This document shows, one piece after another, positions 5,757 through 8,415 of a stretch of 8,415 nucleotides of DNA (the first letter of the stretch is position 1; each line of letters begins with the position of its first letter). Both the position numbers and the translations under genes were made by a program. Location of the stretch: assembly GCF_938029485.1 (NCBI RefSeq), contig NZ_CALHGC010000375.1, forward strand, positions 1-8,415, written 5' to 3'. The notes beneath the pieces were generated by a model. That model did no database searches and was not told where the DNA came from. It was given only the letters and a program-made list of their open reading frames with translations. Source of the stretch: an uncultured Treponema sp. GTDB taxonomy: Bacteria > Spirochaetota > Spirochaetia > Treponematales > Treponemataceae.

Positions 5757-6791
5757 ATGGCAGCTAAAATAGGCATAAAACTCGCAGATGGGACGTTCTT
5801 TCCCATTATGGACGACGATTCCTCCGCCTCTGAAACGCTTGAATTAACTACGGTACGCGATAATCAACGAAGCGTACAAATTAATTTATTCAAAAAAGAA
5901 GATGATGCTTCCGACCCCCTGTATATCGGATCGTTAATCGTTGAAGATATTCAGGAGAAAGCCGCCGGTGATCCGACAATCGAATTACAGTTAGCACTCG
6001 ATGAAGACAAAAATCTTTCGGCTGAAGCTGTCGATAAAGATTCCGGTTCCCATCAGGCATTGAAGGTATCGTTGGAAACATTTGCGGATCAAGCATTTGA
6101 CGATCTTGATTTTGATTTAAGTTCGGAAACGGCCGATGCCGATATCGATCTTTCTGCAAGTAATACAAATATAGACAATGACTTCGATACGCAACATGAA
6201 TTTTCCGCTTCAACTTTTTATACGGACGAAGATGAAGAAGAACAGCATCCGAGACGAGGCATACCTGTTTGGCTTTTAGTCATCCTTATTTTACTCGGTA
6301 TTGCCGCGCTCGTTCTCGGCATCCTGTTGCTAACGAAAAAAAATCTTGCTGAAGAAGACCATCCTATGGCAATACAGCCTGATACAACGGCAGTCATCCC
6401 GTCGGAAAAACCGCCGATGCAAGAATCCGCAGTATCTCAAGCTGCGCCTTCGTTGCCTGCAGAAAAACCGGTAACCGAACCGCCGGCTCCTCAACCGGCA
6501 GAATCCGCTCCGATAGAGCAGCCGGCGCCGCAGCAGCCTGTTCAGACGGAACAACCGGCAAAACAAGAACCGCCCGTTCAGCAGACTAAGCCTGCGGTAA
6601 AAGAACCGGCTGCCTCCGTAGCAGCGCAGAAAGCAATCCGGTATAAGCTTCGTTGGGGCGATACGCTTTGGGATTTATCGGAAACGTATTACCGCAATCC
6701 GTGGTTGTACACCGAGATTGCAAAGCATAACAAACTTAAAAATCCTGATTTAATCATTTCGGGAACCTATATTGAAATTCCTCCGCAGTAA
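5757..6791 (+). CDS. Membrane protein: Hsp70 peptide-binding-like domain, one membrane span, LysM domain
   Basis: 344 residues from ATG 5757, chosen because AAGGAG (5744-5749) lies 7 nt upstream; the frame extends to 5700 without support. Residues ~3-106 read like the beta-sandwich substrate domain of DnaK: IGIKLADG for LGIETMGG, TVRDNQRSVQINL for TAEDNQSAVTIHV, then GDPTIELQLALDEDKNLSAE and AVDKDSGSHQALKV for the PQIEVTFDIDADG...KDKNSGKEQKITI stretch. Neither the ATPase domain nor the helical lid is present. Residues ~107-165 are strongly acidic (Asp/Glu/Ser). A single span covers ~168-192, with RR before it and KK after. Residues ~207-290 are Pro/Gln/Glu/Ala-rich. Residues ~295-342 are a LysM domain (YKLRWGDTLWDLSETYY ... 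NPDLIISGTYIEIP). LysM binds N-acetylglucosamine-containing glycan, so the C-terminus should be periplasmic and the Hsp70-like part cytoplasmic. The peptide-binding role is inference. Confidence 0.9.
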   Translation: MAAKIGIKLADGTFFPIMDDDSSASETLELTTVRDNQRSVQINLFKKEDDASDPLYIGSLIVEDIQEKAAGDPTIELQLALDEDKNLSAEAVDKDSGSHQALKVSLETFADQAFDDLDFDLSSETADADIDLSASNTNIDNDFDTQHEFSASTFYTDEDEEEQHPRRGIPVWLLVILILLGIAALVLGILLLTKKNLAEEDHPMAIQPDTTAVIPSEKPPMQESAVSQAAPSLPAEKPVTEPPAPQPAESAPIEQPAPQQPVQTEQPAKQEPPVQQTKPAVKEPAASVAAQKAIRYKLRWGDTLWDLSETYYRNPWLYTEIAKHNKLKNPDLIISGTYIEIPPQ

Positions 6792-8415
6792 GATATTATT
6801 CGGTAAGCAAGGGCGTTTTCCGCGCTCTTGCTTGCCTCTTTTTCCGTTCCGGCTTTCTCTCTTTTCTCTATTTCTCTTCATAACTTCCGTTGCAGCCTGT
6901 GCAGCCGATAAAGGCGCTGTCTTATTAAAAGATATAAAAGCAGGAAACTACGGTTTTTTTCTAAAAACCGATAACGCAGTTTACCGCAGCGTCAAAATGA
7001 TGGGACGAGGAAGCGCCTACTATGTCGGATTGCACCTTAAACGTGCAGGACACGAACAAGCGGCTCGTTTTTACTTTGCACAAGGGGAAAAACTGTACGA
7101 AGCGCCGTTAAACCGCCTGTGCCGCGAAGAATTATACGAAACAGGTACACCTGCCGAACGTCTGCAATCGGTACAAAAGCGCTTGCAGGAACTTGCCGGA
7201 ACGCCTGCTGCATCCGGGCAAGAAGATAAGGCGCAAGCTGAAAAAGAGCGGTTATCGTTATTAGAGCTTCGGCTCCTTTTGCAGACAGGCGCTTACGGCA
7301 GCATTACACAATCGCCGGAAACGCTGTATCTTACCGGCCCTTTGACAGCGGAGCTTGCCGATGCCTTTCCTCACTTCGGTAAGGATATGTCTCCGTTTTT
7401 ATATAAGCTCGCCGAATCCCGCATAGCGTTTTTTAAAAAACGCTATGCGGAAGCATGGAGTTCCGTACAAGAGGCGTTCGGCATAGAGCATACGTTTGCC
7501 AACCTCGCTTCTCCTGCACTGCTTTCCGATATCGGTAAGGCGGGTGTTTACGGCGCCGAAAACGCTGCCGATGCCGCCGCCTTTTTTGAAGATTTTGCAG
7601 CGCAAGCACGGAGCGCCGCCGCCGAAGAACATATTTCCGATGAGGAGAAACGCCGTTATCTTTTTTATACATCCTTTTATGAAGCCCGCTGCCGGACGAA
7701 GATCGGCGGCGCCGCACAACGTGAACAAGCCGTACAACTTTTCTTACAGGCGGCTGAATTGGCCGGAACCGATGCCGACTTTGATTCCGCGCTATGGTAT
7801 TATTTGGATACCGTAAAGATACGGGGGCTGTCCCGTTACCTTGCCGCATTAGCGGAGACATCAGCTCGCTGGAAAAATCCCGTGTGGTATGCCGATTTGA
7901 TACAATCGTTACGAGCGCAGCTGACTACAGCAAAAGACTGGAAAAACTTAGAAGCTCTCTATGCTGTGCTGGTAAAAACGAATATGCCGGAGCAGCGAGC
8001 TGCCGTTGCCTATACGCTTGCCTGCGCAGGAAAGCTCCCGCCGGATAGAACGGTACGGTTATTGCAAGAAGCCGCCGGAGAATCGCATGACGCGCTTTAC
8101 TACCGGATTATGGCCGCATACCGGCTGGGCGGCAGCCGGCTGTTGGAGAATACATTTCAACTCCGCAGTGCGGGCAATGAGCGGCCGCAGTCCGGCGGTG
8201 CACAAGTACAACCGGCAGGGCACATACAAACAGGCAGCACGCAAGCCGGCGGCGTTCAAACTCAGTCCGGTATGCGCGCCGACAGCAGTCAAGCCAAATT
8301 CGGCGAATTTTCTCCGCAAGAGGCGCGGACTTATATCGGCGGCTTGCTTCATTTCGGCCTATACGATATGGTCTATCCCCGCGTTGCCGCCGTGTATCCG
8401 TCGATTCCCGCTGAA
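6772..8415 (+). CDS. Large helical lipoprotein, possible Slt-type lytic transglycosylase N-terminal region (3' end beyond window)
   Basis: Open to the right edge, 548 codons visible from TTG 6772. Start uncertain: no ATG exists before the signal sequence; TTG 6772 has a weak GGGA 7 nt upstream and overlaps the LysM gene by 20 nt, while TTG 6832 would give a compact signal (23 residues to the Cys) but has no ribosome site and lies in a terminator stem. The signal ends in the lipobox ITSVAAC (Cys at 6898-6900), so the product is probably lipid-anchored in the periplasm. The rest is alpha-helical, Ala/Leu/Glu-rich, with TPR-like segments such as YYVGLHLKRAGHEQAARFYF, SRIAFFKKRYAEAWSSVQEA and DSALWYYLDTVKIRG, resembling the helical superstructure ahead of the catalytic SLT domain. 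Any catalytic domain would lie outside the window, so the enzyme call is tentative. A Gln/Gly-rich repeat interrupts it near codons 473-508. Confidence 0.75.
   Translation, partial: MKFLRSKILFGKQGRFPRSCLPLFPFRLSLFSLFLFITSVAACAADKGAVLLKDIKAGNYGFFLKTDNAVYRSVKMMGRGSAYYVGLHLKRAGHEQAARFYFAQGEKLYEAPLNRLCREELYETGTPAERLQSVQKRLQELAGTPAASGQEDKAQAEKERLSLLELRLLLQTGAYGSITQSPETLYLTGPLTAELADAFPHFGKDMSPFLYKLAESRIAFFKKRYAEAWSSVQEAFGIEHTFANLASPALLSDIGKAGVYGAENAADAAAFFEDFAAQARSAAAEEHISDEEKRRYLFYTSFYEARCRTKIGGAAQREQAVQLFLQAAELAGTDADFDSALWYYLDTVKIRGLSRYLAALAETSARWKNPVWYADLIQSLRAQLTTAKDWKNLEALYAVLVKTNMPEQRAAVAYTLACAGKLPPDRTVRLLQEAAGESHDALYYRIMAAYRLGGSRLLENTFQLRSAGNERPQSGGAQVQPAGHIQTGSTQAGGVQTQSGMRADSSQAKFGEFSPQEARTYIGGLLHFGLYDMVYPRVAAVYPSIPAE
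6802..6843 (+). terminator. Rho-independent terminator after the LysM gene, inside the next gene's start
   Basis: GGTAAGCAAGGGCG (6802-6815) pairs with CGCTCTTGCTTGCC (6823-6836) over 14 bp with two G.U pairs, loop TTTTCCG, followed by TCTTTTT (6837-6843). It begins 10 nt after the LysM stop codon. Because the following lipoprotein frame already runs through it, it may work as an attenuator rather than a full stop. Confidence 0.75.
8188..8295 (+). repeat. Two imperfect 54-bp repeats encoding a Gln/Gly-rich insert
   Basis: The unit at 8188-8241 (starting QSGGAQVQPAG) and the unit at 8242-8295 (starting QAGGVQTQSGM) are aligned, 18 codons each; similarity is clear over the first ~11 codons and fades after. 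The low-complexity stretch interrupts otherwise helical sequence in the lipoprotein, probably as a flexible loop, and is a candidate for length variation between strains. Confidence 0.6.

Noticed and set aside
6330..6566. Minus-strand Arg-rich frame opposite the LysM gene
   Set aside because: It is the antisense of the Pro/Gln-rich linker, whose codon bias creates an open Arg/Leu frame; no ribosome site or recognisable domain.
7399..7861. Overlapping minus-strand frames (7399-7737, 7433-7861) and plus-strand frame 7496-7816
   Set aside because: All lie in other frames of the long lipoprotein gene, with Arg/Cys-rich composition typical of shadow frames in Ala/Glu-rich coding sequence.

Overview
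The window looks like chromosome of a spirochaete, most probably an oral or host-associated Treponema. This rests on the gene content (an OmpA-family protein with a long family-specific front part, spirochaete-style lipoproteins with loose lipoboxes, a SemiSWEET, a LysM protein), moderate GC and many TTG/GTG starts. No rRNA, tRNA, CRISPR array, transposase or phage gene is visible. The species assignment is inference from style, not from a search.

Layout. Positions 1-2026 are read on the minus strand: an exported OmpA-like protein (707-2026), then a thioredoxin-fold-like lipoprotein whose 3' end runs off the left edge (1-635). A 156-bp divergent gap with a perfect 18-bp palindrome (2131-2148) leads to plus-strand genes for a CPA-type K+(Na+)/H+ antiporter with a C-terminal RCK_C domain (2183-3622) and an 85-residue SemiSWEET (3754-4011) with its own good promoter. 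Converging on these from the right is a minus-strand pair: a DUF1275/YoaK membrane protein (4633-5346) followed after 26 bp by a GNAT acetyltransferase (4049-4606).

Positions 5347-5756 form the only long gene-free stretch. It lies between two divergent promoters and holds a run of at least six hairpins of unrelated sequence in about 270 bp, framed by a 12-bp inverted repeat (5429-5440 / 5674-5685). Because both flanking genes point away from it, these cannot be terminators of those genes. The best reading is a composite palindromic repeat or miniature element, or a structured RNA.

To the right, on the plus strand, is the most unusual gene: a 344-residue membrane protein (5757-6791) whose first ~105 residues resemble the peptide-binding beta domain of Hsp70/DnaK, with no ATPase domain, followed by an acidic stretch, one membrane span, a Pro/Gln-rich linker and a C-terminal LysM domain. 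A rho-independent terminator (6802-6843) follows it but lies inside the start of the next gene, a large helical lipoprotein (6772 to beyond 8415), possibly the N-terminal part of a Slt-type lytic transglycosylase. OmpA-like, LysM and possible Slt proteins together suggest peptidoglycan and envelope upkeep; the transporters look like ordinary ion and solute housekeeping.
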